DNA from: SPJN01 sp965229935
GTDB taxonomy: Bacteria; Pseudomonadota; Alphaproteobacteria; SPJN01
Direction: 5' to 3'
DNA length: 64,000 nucleotides
Assembly: GCA_965229935.1 (NCBI GenBank)
Contig: CBDDKB010000002.1
Span: 1,426,001-1,490,000 of the forward strand
Shown: positions 34,879-43,598 of the stretch, piece by piece
Position numbering within the stretch: position 1 is the stretch's first letter
Layout: every line of letters starts with the position of its first letter
Notes under the pieces: model-generated
What the model was told of the DNA's origin: nothing
Databases searched by the model: none
What the model saw: the letters and a program-made list of their open reading frames with translations, nothing else
Position numbers and translations under genes: made by a program

Positions 34879-35590
34879 TTAGAAGGGCTAAAAAGCGCTC
34901 CGCTGACAGTATGTCAGCTTTTAGCCGTTTTCTGCGGTCTTCAGCCTCAGAATCACTGCCCCAAACCTCTGCCTGATAAAGCTCTTCAAGCAGCCCTAAA
35001 TCAAAGGCGGTCGCAGCGTCAATCTCACCTCGCCAGACGAACAGGCCAAGAACGAAGGAGCCCGTGATCGAAATCAGGGTATGGAGAGCTGATAATTCAA
35101 AGCAATCGGCCTCCATCAACAGGTTACGCGCCTGCAACAGCGTCTCGTCAGGTTGGGCTTGATGAATGATGCCTCCTGCAAGCACAAAGCGCAGACCAAA
35201 TTGATCTTCCGCACGCTTCAATACGGGGTCCCAGGCTTGCGATTGTTTTTCAACCAGTGTGTTAGGGTCGGTCGCGCGATAGCACAGGGTGTCACTGCCG
35301 GCATAGCCTGCGAGGTCATCGACAATCGCAGCCATCTGGGGGGTGATGCGATCAATAGCCGACACAGCGAGGGTCATCGCCGCCATGCTTGTGGGAACAA
35401 CCTCTTCGCCCTGCCCGTCCCATTCGGATGCAATCTCTATTGCAAGGGCCTTTGTCGGCAGGATCAATGCGCTTTTAGCCGGGGTCTTAATCGGCCTGCC
35501 ATCAAGGCCGACGGTCCAGCCACTCTCAGCTTCACCTTCAACCTCAAACTCAACTTCAAGGGGTGCTGCTTCTTTATAAAATCGCTTCAT
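34868..35590 (-). CDS. ATP12 family F1-ATPase assembly chaperone
   Basis: A 240-residue ATP12-type protein with GWTVGLDGRPIKTPAKSALILPT, the family's entry motif, then AIEIASEWDGQGEEVVPTSMAAMTLAVSAID and SDTLCYRA. The family assists assembly of the alpha subunit of F1-ATPase in mitochondria; alphaproteobacterial copies are conserved, with the role inferred. The ATG at 35590 overlaps the stop of the HAD gene by one base, so the genes are coupled. Confidence 0.9.
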   Translation of the reverse strand: MKRFYKEAAPLEVEFEVEGEAESGWTVGLDGRPIKTPAKSALILPTKALAIEIASEWDGQGEEVVPTSMAAMTLAVSAIDRITPQMAAIVDDLAGYAGSDTLCYRATDPNTLVEKQSQAWDPVLKRAEDQFGLRFVLAGGIIHQAQPDETLLQARNLLMEADCFELSALHTLISITGSFVLGLFVWRGEIDAATAFDLGLLEELYQAEVWGSDSEAEDRRKRLKADILSAERFLALLKQK

Positions 35591-36279
35591 TATCCAAACC
35601 CGTTTGCGGCAAGCCACGGCATCAATTCGGCGGCGTCTTCCAGAACTGTTGTCGCACCTGCTTCCAGCAGCAAGGCACGATCATGATTGCCCCAGTCAAC
35701 ACCGACCGCCACGCATGATGCAGCCACCGCCATCTCTATATCAAAACTGGTATCGCCGATCATCGCGGTAGCGCCAGACGCCACGCCCTGCCGCTGCATC
35801 AACTGGTTCAGCATATCAGGATGCGGTTTTGAATGGGCCTCATCCGCAGTAATTGAATCATCAATGAAGCCGCGCAGGTCATGATGATCCAACACGCTTT
35901 CAAGTCCCTTACGGCTTTTGCCCGTAGCAACAGCAACAATCATGCCACTGTCTTGCGCAGCTTCAAGGCAGGCACGGATATTGGGATAAAGCGGCTGGTC
36001 GTAGGCGGGGTCGATCTTCAACCGATTAAATGCCTGTTTATATCGTTCGCCGATCAACTGCACGTCATCAAAATCGGCTTCCTCGCCCATATTGTCGAGC
36101 AACCGCCCGATAGCGCCCGTCAAAGACAGCCCAACAATGGCGCGGATCGCATGATCATCTGGGCGCGTGCGGCCCAATTCATCAAAGGCTGTATGCATAG
36201 ACGCAACGATCAACCCGGCTGAATCGACCAGCGTACCGTCGCAATCAAACACCAGCATTTTGTTCTGCTTTTCGGTCAT
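35590..36279 (-). CDS. HAD-IA family hydrolase (phosphoglycolate phosphatase-like)
   Basis: A 229-residue HAD phosphatase. VFDCDGTLVDSAG carries the nucleophile and acid aspartates, VATGKSRKGL is motif II, K in HSKPHPDML is motif III, and IGDTSFDIEMA is motif IV. The cap type suits HAD-IA enzymes such as Gph. Alphaproteobacterial relatives beside ATP12 are usually annotated phosphoglycolate phosphatase or HAD-IA hydrolase. Substrate is inferred. Confidence 0.88.
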   Translation of the reverse strand: MTEKQNKMLVFDCDGTLVDSAGLIVASMHTAFDELGRTRPDDHAIRAIVGLSLTGAIGRLLDNMGEEADFDDVQLIGERYKQAFNRLKIDPAYDQPLYPNIRACLEAAQDSGMIVAVATGKSRKGLESVLDHHDLRGFIDDSITADEAHSKPHPDMLNQLMQRQGVASGATAMIGDTSFDIEMAVAASCVAVGVDWGNHDRALLLEAGATTVLEDAAELMPWLAANGFG

Positions 36280-36291
36280 CGCGTCATCATA

Positions 36292-37317
36292 TCAGTTTTT
36301 GCGCCGCTTGCCTGTTTCAGCAACAAAAGGGCTGGGGTGATCGGTACCAAAGGTCAAATCTGCCCACGTCTTTTTCATGTGTCCGCTTAAAGGGGCAGAG
36401 ACTGTCAATCGCCCCCCATTGGGGTGGGCAATATCAATCTCGCGCGCATGAAGGTGCAGCTTCTTTGACACGCCTTCAAGCATTGCTTCGGCGCCGCCAT
36501 ATTTGCCATCGCCAACAATCGGCGTTCCCAATTGGGCCATATGCGCCCGCAACTGATGGGTCCGCCCTGTCAGTGGTTGCAGGGCCATAAAGGCGGCGCG
36601 ACGGCCCATCTGTTCCACAACCTCATAGGCGGTTCGTGCAGGCTTGGCATCGGGATGGTGACGCTCCACTACGGCCACACGCTCATGCGCGCCTTGGGGG
36701 CCACGGCCCGGCAGTTTGGCAAGGGCGGCATCTATTTCGCCTTCCTTGGGGGTTGGCACCCCAACCACCAGCGCCCAATAGGTCTTGACCGCATCGCGGG
36801 CCCGAAAACTTTGTGTCAGCGCACGCGCAGCGGCGCTTGTCTTCGCAACAACAAGAATACCGGATGTGTCACGATCCAAACGGTGGACAAGTTTGGGCCG
36901 ATCCTCATGCGCCGCGACCAGCCCGGGCAACAGGCCATCAAGATGACGTTCCGTCTTGGTCCCGCCCTGCACCGCAAGCCCGGAAGGTTTGTTCAAGACG
37001 ACAAGATCACTGTCCTCATGTATGACGAGCGACCGGATATACTCTCGATCCTTGGCGGGCAGGCGTTCAGACTGTTGTTTTTTCTGGCCACCATCGGGCG
37101 CTGTTTTTTCAGCCTCAAGCGGGGGCACACGGATCATATCACCCGCCTGAATACGATCGCCCGGTTTGGCGCGCTTGCCGTTCAGGCGCACCTGCCCTGT
37201 GCGCAGCAATTTTGACAATCGTCCAAAGGACAGGCCTGGATAGGCCGCCTTAAACCAACGATCAAGACGTTGGTCGCCATCCTTGGCAGACACTTCGATT
37301 GTTTGAACACCACTCAC
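36292..37317 (-). CDS. rluC: RluA family 23S rRNA pseudouridine synthase (RluC-like)
   Basis: A 341-residue enzyme. The S4-like RNA-binding domain (DQRLDRWFKAAYPGLSFGRL, VRLNGKRAKPGDRI) is followed by the catalytic domain with HRLDRDTSGILVVAKT, containing the nucleophilic aspartate, and LTGRTHQLRAHM. Start GTG 37317 overlaps the crcB stop as GTGA, so the two are translationally coupled; the longer frame to 37512 reads through crcB and is a shadow. RluC/RluD-type assignment is by domain layout; exact target uridines are not shown by sequence. Confidence 0.88.
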   Translation of the reverse strand: MSGVQTIEVSAKDGDQRLDRWFKAAYPGLSFGRLSKLLRTGQVRLNGKRAKPGDRIQAGDMIRVPPLEAEKTAPDGGQKKQQSERLPAKDREYIRSLVIHEDSDLVVLNKPSGLAVQGGTKTERHLDGLLPGLVAAHEDRPKLVHRLDRDTSGILVVAKTSAAARALTQSFRARDAVKTYWALVVGVPTPKEGEIDAALAKLPGRGPQGAHERVAVVERHHPDAKPARTAYEVVEQMGRRAAFMALQPLTGRTHQLRAHMAQLGTPIVGDGKYGGAEAMLEGVSKKLHLHAREIDIAHPNGGRLTVSAPLSGHMKKTWADLTFGTDHPSPFVAETGKRRKN

Positions 37318-37718
37318 AGTCCGGGACCGCCCATGCCACGCGCCAACGCAAGCCCAAGAACAACCGCCAGAAGTGACAGGATGACAGACCCGCCGACATA
37401 ACCAACAGCCGCCATCATTTCGCGCCGCTCCCACAGCACCATGACGTCGAGCGAAAAGGCAGAGAATGTTGTGAACCCGCCAAGCAATCCTGTGATCAGT
37501 AAGGCGCGCCATTCATCTATCGCCAAGGCTTCAGAGGGTAGCCGATGCAGGATCAATCCTGCCACCACCCCTATAAGCAAGGAGCCGATGACATTCACAA
37601 GCAACGTCCCATAAGGGAACCCGGCGCCCAGCAGACGCGCAGCCTGATTGACCGTGGCAAAGCGCAACATCGCGCCTAACCCACCGCCAAGTCCGACAAG
37701 CATCATCAGCTTAACCAT
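37314..37718 (-). CDS. crcB: Fluoride channel CrcB/Fluc
   Basis: A 134-residue four-helix membrane protein. GLGGGLGAMLRFA, GTLLVNVIGSLLIGV and GLLGGFTTFSAFSLD, with the conserved TTFSxFS pore motif, are diagnostic. It forms a dimeric F- exporter. ATG 37718 follows AAGGA and overlaps the rarA end by 8 bases. There is no room for a fluoride riboswitch in front of it, so expression depends on the rarA transcript. Confidence 0.94.
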   Translation of the reverse strand: MVKLMMLVGLGGGLGAMLRFATVNQAARLLGAGFPYGTLLVNVIGSLLIGVVAGLILHRLPSEALAIDEWRALLITGLLGGFTTFSAFSLDVMVLWERREMMAAVGYVGGSVILSLLAVVLGLALARGMGGPGL

Positions 37719-39036
37719 TACCGTTTCCTTTATCACCATCGCCCTGCTCGCGCCGTTCATCCCAAAAGGCGACGCGCTTGGCCAATTCCTTTTCGAACCC
37801 GCGGTTCACCGGGTCATAATATCGTTCGCGCGGCATTTCCGGCGGAAAATAATTCTGCCCAGAATATCCATGCGGCGCGTCATGATCATACCGATAGCCA
37901 TCGGCATAACCCTGCGACTTCATCAATTTTGTCGGTGCATTCATCGCATGTTTTGGGGGCATAAGGGAACCTGTCTGCTTCGCCGCAGCCCCGGCCTGTT
38001 TGAACGCCGTATAGGCAGCGTTCGATTTGGGCGCCGTTGCGAGATAAAGCACCGCTTGGCCCAACGCCAACTCCCCCTCAGGGCTGCCCAATATTTCAAA
38101 GGCCTGACGCGCTGCAATGGTTTGCGGCAGTGCCTGTGGGTCCGCAAGGCCAATATCCTCTGACGCCATGCGGATCAAACGACGCCCGATATATAGCGGG
38201 TCCTCACCCGCCGTAATCATGCGCTGAAACCAATATAGCGCCGCATCAGGGTCAGACCCCCGCACCGCCTTATGCAAGGCAGACACAAGATTAAAGTGAC
38301 CGTCGGCCCCCTTATCATAAACGGGCGCGCGTTTTTGCAACCGTGCTGCAACCTGCTTGCCATCAAGCGGCGCATCAGGCGGCAGGGCAAACATCTCCTC
38401 CGCCAGGTTCAGCAAGAACCGCCCATCCCCATCTGCCAAGCCGCACAATGTGGCACGGCCATCCTTGGTCACTGGCAGTTTATAGCCAACCAATGTTTCG
38501 GCCCGGGCCAGCAATTGTTCCATCGCATGTTCTGACAAACGGTTTAGGGTCAGAACCTGACAACGAGATAACAGAGCGGCATTCAACTCAAAGCTGGGAT
38601 TTTCTGTCGTCGCCCCAACGAGTATGATTGTGCCGTCCTCGACATAGGGCAAAAAACTATCAAGCTGTGCCTTGTTGAAGCGATGAATCTCATCAACAAA
38701 TAACAGCGTGCCACGCCCGCGAATACGGTCAGCCTTTGCCTGTTCGAACATCTTGCGCAAATCGCCAACACCGGAAAAAATGGCAGAGATTTTGCGAAAC
38801 TCTAGATCCGCGTGATGGGCCAACAAATGCGCAATGGTGGTTTTGCCTGTCCCGGGCGGGCCCCATAATATGAGTGACGCAAGACGTCCGGCAGACACCA
38901 TGCGCGCCAAAGGACCGTCAGCGCCCAATAGATGGTCTTGCCCAACAACATCATTCAAGGCAGCAGGACGCAAACGATCAGCCAAGGGGCGCGGCGCGTC
39001 AGCCCCCATATCGGCACTTTCGAACAGATCGCTCAC
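37711..39036 (-). CDS. rarA: Replication-associated recombination protein A
   Basis: A 441-residue AAA+ ATPase with Walker A GPPGTGKT (59-66), Walker B LLFVDEIHRFN, sensor GATTENPSFELNAALLSRCQ, and the C-terminal block YDHDAPHGYSGQNYFPPEM typical of RarA/MgsA/WRNIP1. It acts at stalled replication forks. Start codon is GTG at 39036 with GGGG upstream. It heads a tight run: rarA, crcB, rluC-like, HAD, ATP12. Confidence 0.95.
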   Translation of the reverse strand: MSDLFESADMGADAPRPLADRLRPAALNDVVGQDHLLGADGPLARMVSAGRLASLILWGPPGTGKTTIAHLLAHHADLEFRKISAIFSGVGDLRKMFEQAKADRIRGRGTLLFVDEIHRFNKAQLDSFLPYVEDGTIILVGATTENPSFELNAALLSRCQVLTLNRLSEHAMEQLLARAETLVGYKLPVTKDGRATLCGLADGDGRFLLNLAEEMFALPPDAPLDGKQVAARLQKRAPVYDKGADGHFNLVSALHKAVRGSDPDAALYWFQRMITAGEDPLYIGRRLIRMASEDIGLADPQALPQTIAARQAFEILGSPEGELALGQAVLYLATAPKSNAAYTAFKQAGAAAKQTGSLMPPKHAMNAPTKLMKSQGYADGYRYDHDAPHGYSGQNYFPPEMPRERYYDPVNRGFEKELAKRVAFWDERREQGDGDKGNGNG

Positions 39037-39054
39037 CCCATCCCCCGCTTGGTT

Positions 39055-40506
39055 CTATTTTGCCCGTGTCTTGTAATTCAGAATACGATCATCGCGCGAT
39101 ATTGCAAAATCCCAGTCACCTTTATGGGCAGCAAGCTGCGCTTCAAGCGCCGCACTTGTTTTCACGGATTGACCGTTAAAGCTGGCAATGACGTCACCGG
39201 GGCGCAGCCCCCGCCGTGCGGCATAGGAGCCACGCGACAGACGCACAACCACAACGCCATTTTCAAGTGGATCGCGGCCCAACTCCTCAGCAAATGCGGG
39301 TGACAGGTTAGCAACCGTGACGTCGTTCAAGGGATGATCCCCAGCCAGTTGACGTTCATCCCGGGCGGGCGTTTCCGGCGGTGTCGCGCGTTGCAGGCGT
39401 GTCACCTTCATATCGCCACTACGCCAATAGCCGATTGTGATCGGCTGCCCTTTTTCCGATGCCGCAAGGCGGAACCGGATAGCTTGCATATCAAACACAT
39501 CCTGACCATCAACCGTCAGCACAACATCCCCGACGCGCAAGCCCGCCTGATCTGCTGGCCCGTCCGGGTAAAGCTCGTTCAAAAGAACACCGCCCGGACG
39601 ATCAAGCCCCAGGCCGGTTGCAATTTCACTCGTAACAGGCTGCCCGTTGGCACCAAGCCAAGGCCGTTGCAATGTCCCATCACCTAGTGCGGCGGCCACA
39701 ACCGACCGCACCATATTAGACGGGATGGCAAAGCCAATACCAACCGACCCGCCCGAGCGGGAATAGATTGCCGTATTCACACCGATTAACTCGCCCCGCA
39801 CATTGACCAGGGCACCGCCTGAATTGCCGGGATTAATCGCAGCATCCGTTTGGATAAAGAATTGATAGTCAGCAACACCGACCTGCGTGCGAGCCAATGC
39901 TGATACGATCCCACTGGTTACCGTTTGCCCAACGCCGAAAGGATTGCCAACCGCCAACACAAGGTCACCGACATCAAGCGCATCGGGGTCACCGAAATGG
40001 ATGGCGGGCAACACCTCCCCCTCTGTATCGATGCGCAAAACAGCCAAGTCAGTGCGTTCATCGGCAAGCACGATCTCAGCCTCGAACTCACGACGGTCAG
40101 ACAGGGCAACCGTTACTTCGTCCGCGCCTTTGATCACATGATTATTGGTTATGATGACGCCATCAGCACCCACCACAACGCCGGAACCTAATGATTTTTG
40201 CACTCGTTCTTGCGGAACCGATTGACCGTTTGGTCCACCATTCGGACGCTGCCCAAAGAAGCGCCGAAAGAAAGGATCGTCAAACAGGGGGGAGCGGCGT
40301 TGTTGGGTCCGCACTACTTTCTTCGTGTAGATATTGACCACCGATGGGGCCACCTGCCGAACAATCGGCGCAAAGCTTAAATTGATCTCAGCCTGACTTT
40401 CGGGAACCAGATCGCCGCTCATATCCTCTGCCGCTGCGGGCAGTGCGCCCAGTGACAAGGATGAAGCAAACAAGACTGATGCAATGAATATTCTAAAAAG
40501 GCTCAT
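39055..40506 (-). CDS. degP: DegP/HtrA family periplasmic serine protease
   Basis: A 483-residue exported protease. A signal peptide of about 26 residues ends in ALPAAA-ED. The catalytic triad is His123 (NNHVIKG), Asp153 (ERTDLAVL) and Ser229 (NPGNSGGAL). Two PDZ domains follow from about residue 285 to the end. It degrades and refolds misfolded envelope proteins. An in-frame ATG at 40521 would add five residues; the shorter form gives a cleaner signal peptide. It ends 18 bases before rarA. Confidence 0.93.
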   Translation of the reverse strand: MSLFRIFIASVLFASSLSLGALPAAAEDMSGDLVPESQAEINLSFAPIVRQVAPSVVNIYTKKVVRTQQRRSPLFDDPFFRRFFGQRPNGGPNGQSVPQERVQKSLGSGVVVGADGVIITNNHVIKGADEVTVALSDRREFEAEIVLADERTDLAVLRIDTEGEVLPAIHFGDPDALDVGDLVLAVGNPFGVGQTVTSGIVSALARTQVGVADYQFFIQTDAAINPGNSGGALVNVRGELIGVNTAIYSRSGGSVGIGFAIPSNMVRSVVAAALGDGTLQRPWLGANGQPVTSEIATGLGLDRPGGVLLNELYPDGPADQAGLRVGDVVLTVDGQDVFDMQAIRFRLAASEKGQPITIGYWRSGDMKVTRLQRATPPETPARDERQLAGDHPLNDVTVANLSPAFAEELGRDPLENGVVVVRLSRGSYAARRGLRPGDVIASFNGQSVKTSAALEAQLAAHKGDWDFAISRDDRILNYKTRAK

Positions 40507-40608
40507 ATCCACACTATACATTGTTCTGTTTCAGGATGCTGAAAATCATGTGCGCCCTAATTTGGGCAATTTCGCGACAGCAGCCTGCCCAAAACACGCC
40601 TATTGTCC

Positions 40609-40650
40609 AAAAAACAACGCCCTGCCCCTCATTCAAGAAGGACAGGGCGT
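40609..40650 (-). terminator. Rho-independent terminator after rplQ
   Basis: Read on the minus strand, ACGCCCTG pairs with CAGGGCGT, extended by two more pairs beyond a mismatch, then TTGTTTTTT. It closes the ribosomal protein block before degP. Confidence 0.9.
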
Positions 40651-40671
40651 CATTCAAATCATGTAGCGGCC

Positions 40672-41097
40672 TTAGGCTTCGACAGCCTCGTCAATGGCAG
40701 CTTCTTCACGGGCACGGTCAGCGGCACCCTTGGCATCGGCATCACGATCCACAAGCTCAATCACAGCCATGGGGGCTGCGTCACCATAGCGGAAGCCCGC
40801 TTTCAAAACGCGGGTGTAACCACCGGGGCGTTCTGCGTAGCGTTCTGCCAATGTGTCGAACAATTTCTGTACAGCAGCCTGATCGGGCAGCTTGCCCAGT
40901 GCCTGACGGCGGGCATGCAGGTCACCACGTTTGCCAAGGGTGATAAGCTTGTCCATATAGGGCTTCAGCTCTTTTGCCTTGGGCAGGGTTGTTTTGATCT
41001 GCTCATGCGTGATCAAGGACACAGCCATATTGGCCAACATGGCCTTACGATGGCTGGCGGTACGATTTAGGCGGCGATGCGCTTTTCTATGTCTCAT
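40672..41097 (-). CDS. rplQ: Ribosomal protein bL17
   Basis: A 141-residue bL17, beginning MRHRKAHRRLNRTASHRKAML and containing KELKPYMDKLITLGKRGD. It is about 15 residues longer than the E. coli form because of an acidic tail (REEAAIDEAVEA). Last gene of the alpha set, ending at a strong terminator. Confidence 0.98.
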   Translation of the reverse strand: MRHRKAHRRLNRTASHRKAMLANMAVSLITHEQIKTTLPKAKELKPYMDKLITLGKRGDLHARRQALGKLPDQAAVQKLFDTLAERYAERPGGYTRVLKAGFRYGDAAPMAVIELVDRDADAKGAADRAREEAAIDEAVEA

Positions 41098-41188
41098 AGT
41101 CTTTCTCCTTATGCCGGGCCGAGGTTATCCCCGATCTTTCTCCGGTTTCCGATGACGCCGCCCCTGTTGCGGGTGCGACGCGGTTAAA

Positions 41189-41221
41189 TTGCGGGCACAG
41201 GCATTGTGACCTGACCCGCAA
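41189..41221 (-). other. Hairpin between rpoA and rplQ
   Basis: TTGCGGG pairs with CCCGCAA (7 pairs), with further CAGG/CCTG pairing inside. It starts six bases after the rpoA stop. The T-run behind it is weak (AATTT), so partial termination or mRNA protection are both possible. Confidence 0.5.
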
Positions 41222-41226
41222 ATTCT

Positions 41227-42243
41227 TTAGATGGCGTCTTCGTGCTTTTTCGCCAGCTCTTCAATATTGTCCGGCGGCCAATCCGGTACTTCCATACCAA
41301 GATGCAGACCCATCTGTGACAGCACTTCCTTAATCTCGTTCAAGGATTTGCGGCCAAAGTTCGGTGTACGCAGCATTTCGCCTTCGGTCTTCTGGATCAG
41401 ATCACCGATATAAACGATATTGTCGTTCTTCAGGCAGTTTGCTGAACGGACAGACAGTTCCAACTCGTCCACCTTCTTGAGAAGAGCGGGGTTGAACTGT
41501 AGCTCAGGTGCTTCGACTTCTTCTTGAACCTGTTGCGGCTCTTCAAAGTTGACAAACAGTTGCAACTGGTCCTGCAGAATACGCGCAGCATAGGCAAGCG
41601 CATCATCAGGTGTCAGGCTGCCGTCTGTTTCGACCTGCATGCTCAACTTATCATAATCAAGGTTCTGACCTGAACGGGTCTTTTCAACCTTGTATGAGAC
41701 ACGCTGGATCGGTGTGTAGACACTGTCGATCGGGATCAGACCAATGGGGGCATCGGCGGGGCGGTTACGCTCAGCCGGGACATAGCCCTTGCCCATATTC
41801 ACGGTCAATTCCATGTGGATGCGTGCACCATCATCCAATGTGCAAATTTCATGCTCAGGATTCAGGATGGTGACATCTGCCACTTCGCCGATCTGGGCAG
41901 CGGTTACAACGCCCGGCCCTTCAGCAGCCAGCACCAGCCGCTTGGGGCCTGTGCCTTCCATGGCAACTGACAGTTCTTTCAGGTTCAGGATGATGTCGGT
42001 GACATCTTCGCGAACACCCTCGATTGAGGAGAACTCATGCAGCACACCATCAATTTGAACAGATGTGATTGCAGCACCCTGCAATGATGACAACAGAACA
42101 CGACGCAGCGCATTGCCAAGCGTTAGGCCAAAGCCACGCTCCAGCGGCTCGGCGGTAACGGTTGCCATGCGCAACGGATCTGCACCCGGCTCAATCTCTA
42201 GGCCGGTCGGTTTGATCAATTCCTGCCAATTCTTTTGAATCAC
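41227..42243 (-). CDS. rpoA: RNA polymerase alpha subunit
   Basis: A 338-residue alpha subunit. The N-terminal dimerisation domain has GFGLTLGNALRRVLLSSLQGAAI, and the C-terminal domain has ELSVRSANCLKNDNIVYIGDL and NFGRKSLNEIKEVL, contacting UP elements and activators. Start codon is GTG with GAGGG upstream. It lies between rpsK and rplQ. Confidence 0.98.
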   Translation of the reverse strand: MIQKNWQELIKPTGLEIEPGADPLRMATVTAEPLERGFGLTLGNALRRVLLSSLQGAAITSVQIDGVLHEFSSIEGVREDVTDIILNLKELSVAMEGTGPKRLVLAAEGPGVVTAAQIGEVADVTILNPEHEICTLDDGARIHMELTVNMGKGYVPAERNRPADAPIGLIPIDSVYTPIQRVSYKVEKTRSGQNLDYDKLSMQVETDGSLTPDDALAYAARILQDQLQLFVNFEEPQQVQEEVEAPELQFNPALLKKVDELELSVRSANCLKNDNIVYIGDLIQKTEGEMLRTPNFGRKSLNEIKEVLSQMGLHLGMEVPDWPPDNIEELAKKHEDAI

Positions 42244-42361
42244 GGTAGGCCCTCATTTTCTGGGCATCAGTCGCTGACCTGGTGAGATTAGGTCGGAAAA
42301 ACGCTGACGCAGGAAACAGGAAAGGACAGGCAAATGCCCGCCCTTCTGGTTCGAGAATGGT

Positions 42362-42757
42362 TTAGACGCGACGACGCTTGCGCGGACGGCAACCATTGTG
42401 CGGGATCGGCGTCACGTCGCGAATGGACGTGATGGTGAAACCGATGGCCTGCAGCGCACGCAGCGCTGATTCACGACCGGAACCGGGACCCAGCACCTCA
42501 ACCTCAAGGGTTTTCATGCCATGCTCAGCAGCTTTCTTGCCGGCATCTTCCGCGGCAACCTGCGCTGCGAAGGGAGTCGATTTACGTGACCCCTTGAAAC
42601 CCATTGCACCTGCTGATGACCAAGAGATTGTATTCCCCTGCGCATCGGTAATGGTGATCATGGTGTTGTTAAATGTTGCCGCCACATGCGCAACACCAGA
42701 GCTGATGTTTTTGCGTTCGCGACGCCGGATACGTCCGGTTTGTGCCTGTCGAGCCAT
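42362..42757 (-). CDS. rpsK: Ribosomal protein uS11
   Basis: A 131-residue uS11 with SGVAHVAATFNNTMITITDAQGN, SAGAMGFKGSRKSTPFAAQ and the highly conserved end TPIPHNGCRPRKRRRV. It forms the small-subunit platform. It lies 21 bases after rpsM, with a 118-base gap before rpoA. Confidence 0.98.
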   Translation of the reverse strand: MARQAQTGRIRRRERKNISSGVAHVAATFNNTMITITDAQGNTISWSSAGAMGFKGSRKSTPFAAQVAAEDAGKKAAEHGMKTLEVEVLGPGSGRESALRALQAIGFTITSIRDVTPIPHNGCRPRKRRRV

Positions 42758-42778
42758 GTAATCCGCCTTTTAACCCAA

Positions 42779-43147
42779 TTATTTCTTTTTGCCGGCAATT
42801 GCTTTTGCCGGGCCTTTACGTGTGCGTGCATTGGTATGCGTGCGCTGGCCACGTACAGGTAAATTGCGACGATGACGAAGACCGCGATAGCACTTCAGAT
42901 CCTGAAGACGCTTAATATTGGCCTTTACCTCGCGGCGCAGATCACCTTCAACTAGATAATCAGCGTCAATGGTTTCACGGATACGAATAACTTCGTCGTC
43001 CGACAATTCATTGACCCGACGGGTATCTTCGATACCGACTTTTTCGAGGATCTCTTTTGATTTCGCCGGACCAATCCCATGGATATAGGTCAGGCCAATC
43101 AGCACCCGCTTTGAAGTCGGGATATTCACGCCTGCAATACGTGCCAC
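42779..43147 (-). CDS. rpsM: Ribosomal protein uS13
   Basis: A 122-residue uS13, starting ARIAGVNIPTSKRVLIGLTYI and ending with GQRTHTNARTRKGPAKAIAGKKK. It contacts tRNA and the large subunit at the head of the small subunit. Start codon is GTG with GGGAG nine bases before it. A hairpin in the leader reaches into this ribosome-binding site. First gene of the alpha set. Confidence 0.98.
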   Translation of the reverse strand: MARIAGVNIPTSKRVLIGLTYIHGIGPAKSKEILEKVGIEDTRRVNELSDDEVIRIRETIDADYLVEGDLRREVKANIKRLQDLKCYRGLRHRRNLPVRGQRTHTNARTRKGPAKAIAGKKK

Positions 43148-43159
43148 CAGCTTATGCTC

Positions 43160-43185
43160 CCAATATGCGCCCGAACCGGTATTGG
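43160..43185 (-). promoter_or_regulatory. Hairpin touching the rpsM Shine-Dalgarno
   Basis: CCAATA pairs with TATTGG across a 14-base loop. On the minus-strand mRNA the 3' arm includes the first two G of the GGGAG ribosome-binding site (43157-43161). This geometry would let the structure reduce rpsM translation. Regulation is inferred. Confidence 0.45.
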
Positions 43186-43213
43186 TCCTTTATGGACGCG
43201 CAAATTCAATTCC

Positions 43214-43233
43214 GCAGATGACTGATCATCTGC
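43214..43233 (-). promoter_or_regulatory. Perfect 8-bp hairpin in the rpsM leader
   Basis: GCAGATGA and TCATCTGC pair fully around a four-base loop, about 65-85 bases before the rpsM start. No T-run follows. It could be a protein-binding or stability element. Confidence 0.5.
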
Positions 43234-43555
43234 AATTCCTGCAATGTCCCTGTGCCGAATTATAGTTGGCAGCGCCTTAAACGCACTTTCCAACAATAAG
43301 GGGCACCGGTTGCCAAGTCAGCCCGACCGCCCTTGCGGCCAATGAACTGCCCCGGCTTGTGTCTCGATCAGATTTCCGCCCATCAGAAACCAAATCTTTC
43401 CTGTCAAGCCACCGGCTTATGACGGATCACCATCGGTCATCCTGCCTTCGTGCGTTCCCATTTTGAAACGAACGAAACCACCCGATCTGTCAACCAATTG
43501 GCTGATTCGACCGGCTGGATTTAAGACTCTGCTTTATCGCCTCATAAGGGCCGCG

Positions 43556-43583
43556 ATTATAGGCGTCAACCCCTTGGGGTCAA
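43556..43583 (-). promoter_or_regulatory. Strong sigma-70-type promoter for rpsM-rplQ
   Basis: On the minus strand TTGACC and a perfect TATAAT are separated by 16 bases, directly after the adk stop. A second TTGAC lies inside the spacer. This predicts independent transcription of the alpha set with a start near 43549. Confidence 0.75.
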
Positions 43584-43598
43584 GCCGCCTTTTCGCCC

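Larger units (their letters stand above)
43148..43549 (-). other. rpsM 5' leader (no gene)
   Basis: About 400 bases without a convincing ORF lie between the rpsM start and the predicted transcription start. They contain hairpins at 43160-43185 and 43214-43233. The rest shows no recognised riboswitch or tRNA. Confidence 0.6.

Noticed and set aside
37318..37512. N-terminal extension of the pseudouridine synthase
   Set aside because: It overlaps crcB in another frame, and its cysteine-arginine-rich sequence is unlike the family. The GTGA overlap start is better.
37719..37760. Fluoride riboswitch before crcB
   Set aside because: crcB starts inside the rarA 3' end, leaving no space for the aptamer, and no matching structure is seen.
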